A DNA stretch of 64,000 bases from Burkholderiaceae bacterium. Lineage in GTDB: Bacteria; Pseudomonadota; Gammaproteobacteria; Burkholderiales; Burkholderiaceae_E. Shown here piece after piece: positions 62,746 through 64,000 of the stretch. Location of the stretch: assembly GCA_023954045.1 (NCBI GenBank), contig JAMLIR010000022.1, positions 1 through 64,000 of the forward strand, given 5' to 3'. The first letter of the stretch is position 1. The number at the start of each line of letters is the position of its first letter. A program made the translations under genes and the position numbers. Below the pieces are notes generated by a model that did no database searches, was not told the DNA's origin, and saw only the letters and a program-made list of their open reading frames with translations.

Positions 62746-64000
<1,255 letters not shown>

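Overview
The window is GC-rich (roughly 70 percent by eye) bacterial chromosome from a betaproteobacterium, most likely Burkholderiales. The evidence is the zinc-ribbon protein tail / DUF502 / aspS / nudB / clsB gene order, two-step fatty-acid oxidation genes behind a TetR regulator, the mraZ-to-murC cell wall cluster without a multicopy rRNA or phage context, and an A-type RNase P RNA. The genus cannot be decided from the sequence alone. No rRNA, tRNA, CRISPR array, transposase or prophage was recognised.

Layout. 1-6680: plus-strand run with an FmdB-like tail, DUF502 membrane protein, aspS, nudB, an EEP-fold phosphodiesterase, cardiolipin synthase and DUF429. 6687-10810: minus-strand group with a gamma-glutamyl hydrolase, a YbdK-type carboxylate-amine ligase, a CPA2-type antiporter and an MscS channel, divergent from an SLC13-type permease with RCK_C domains (11091-12926). 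12997-22165: PaaI-type thioesterase, then a beta-oxidation locus: TetR regulator with two matching operators, acyl-CoA dehydrogenase, DUF2147, HAD/enoyl-CoA hydratase fusion, thiolase, alpha/beta hydrolase and a second enoyl-CoA hydratase. 22243-25148: acyl-CoA thioesterase, Atm1-like ABC exporter and a convergent lipoprotein.

25222-39738 is the main accessory locus: a single 4562-residue nonribosomal peptide synthetase with four modules (C-A-T x4, then TE) whose first domain is a condensation domain, followed by a 50-codon ORF that starts inside the NRPS stop codon (ATGA) and ends inside the start of a Sfp-type phosphopantetheinyl transferase. The binding-pocket residues read by eye suggest Gly for module 1 and Ile/Val for module 4; modules 2 and 3 are not securely assigned. 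A Wzx/MVF-type flippase is divergent from it.

40035-45875: flippase, tartrate dehydrogenase, glycerate kinase, pyrC, DUF3025. 45951-48557: a type I secreted Ig-repeat adhesin-like protein with its own intrinsic terminator. 48751-49165: rnpB. 49208-50695: a putative outer-membrane protein with a single haem c motif. 51035-64000: division and cell wall cluster mraZ-rsmH-ftsL-ftsI-murE-murF-mraY-murD-ftsW-murG-murC (murC cut by the window end), almost all genes overlapping by a few bases. The exception is the ftsW-murG junction, where a 102-bp unit is tandemly duplicated and encodes a 68-codon ORF coupled at both ends. The most unusual items are the NRPS operon with its embedded small ORF, the ftsW-murG duplication, and a patch of foreign-looking codon use inside rsmH.
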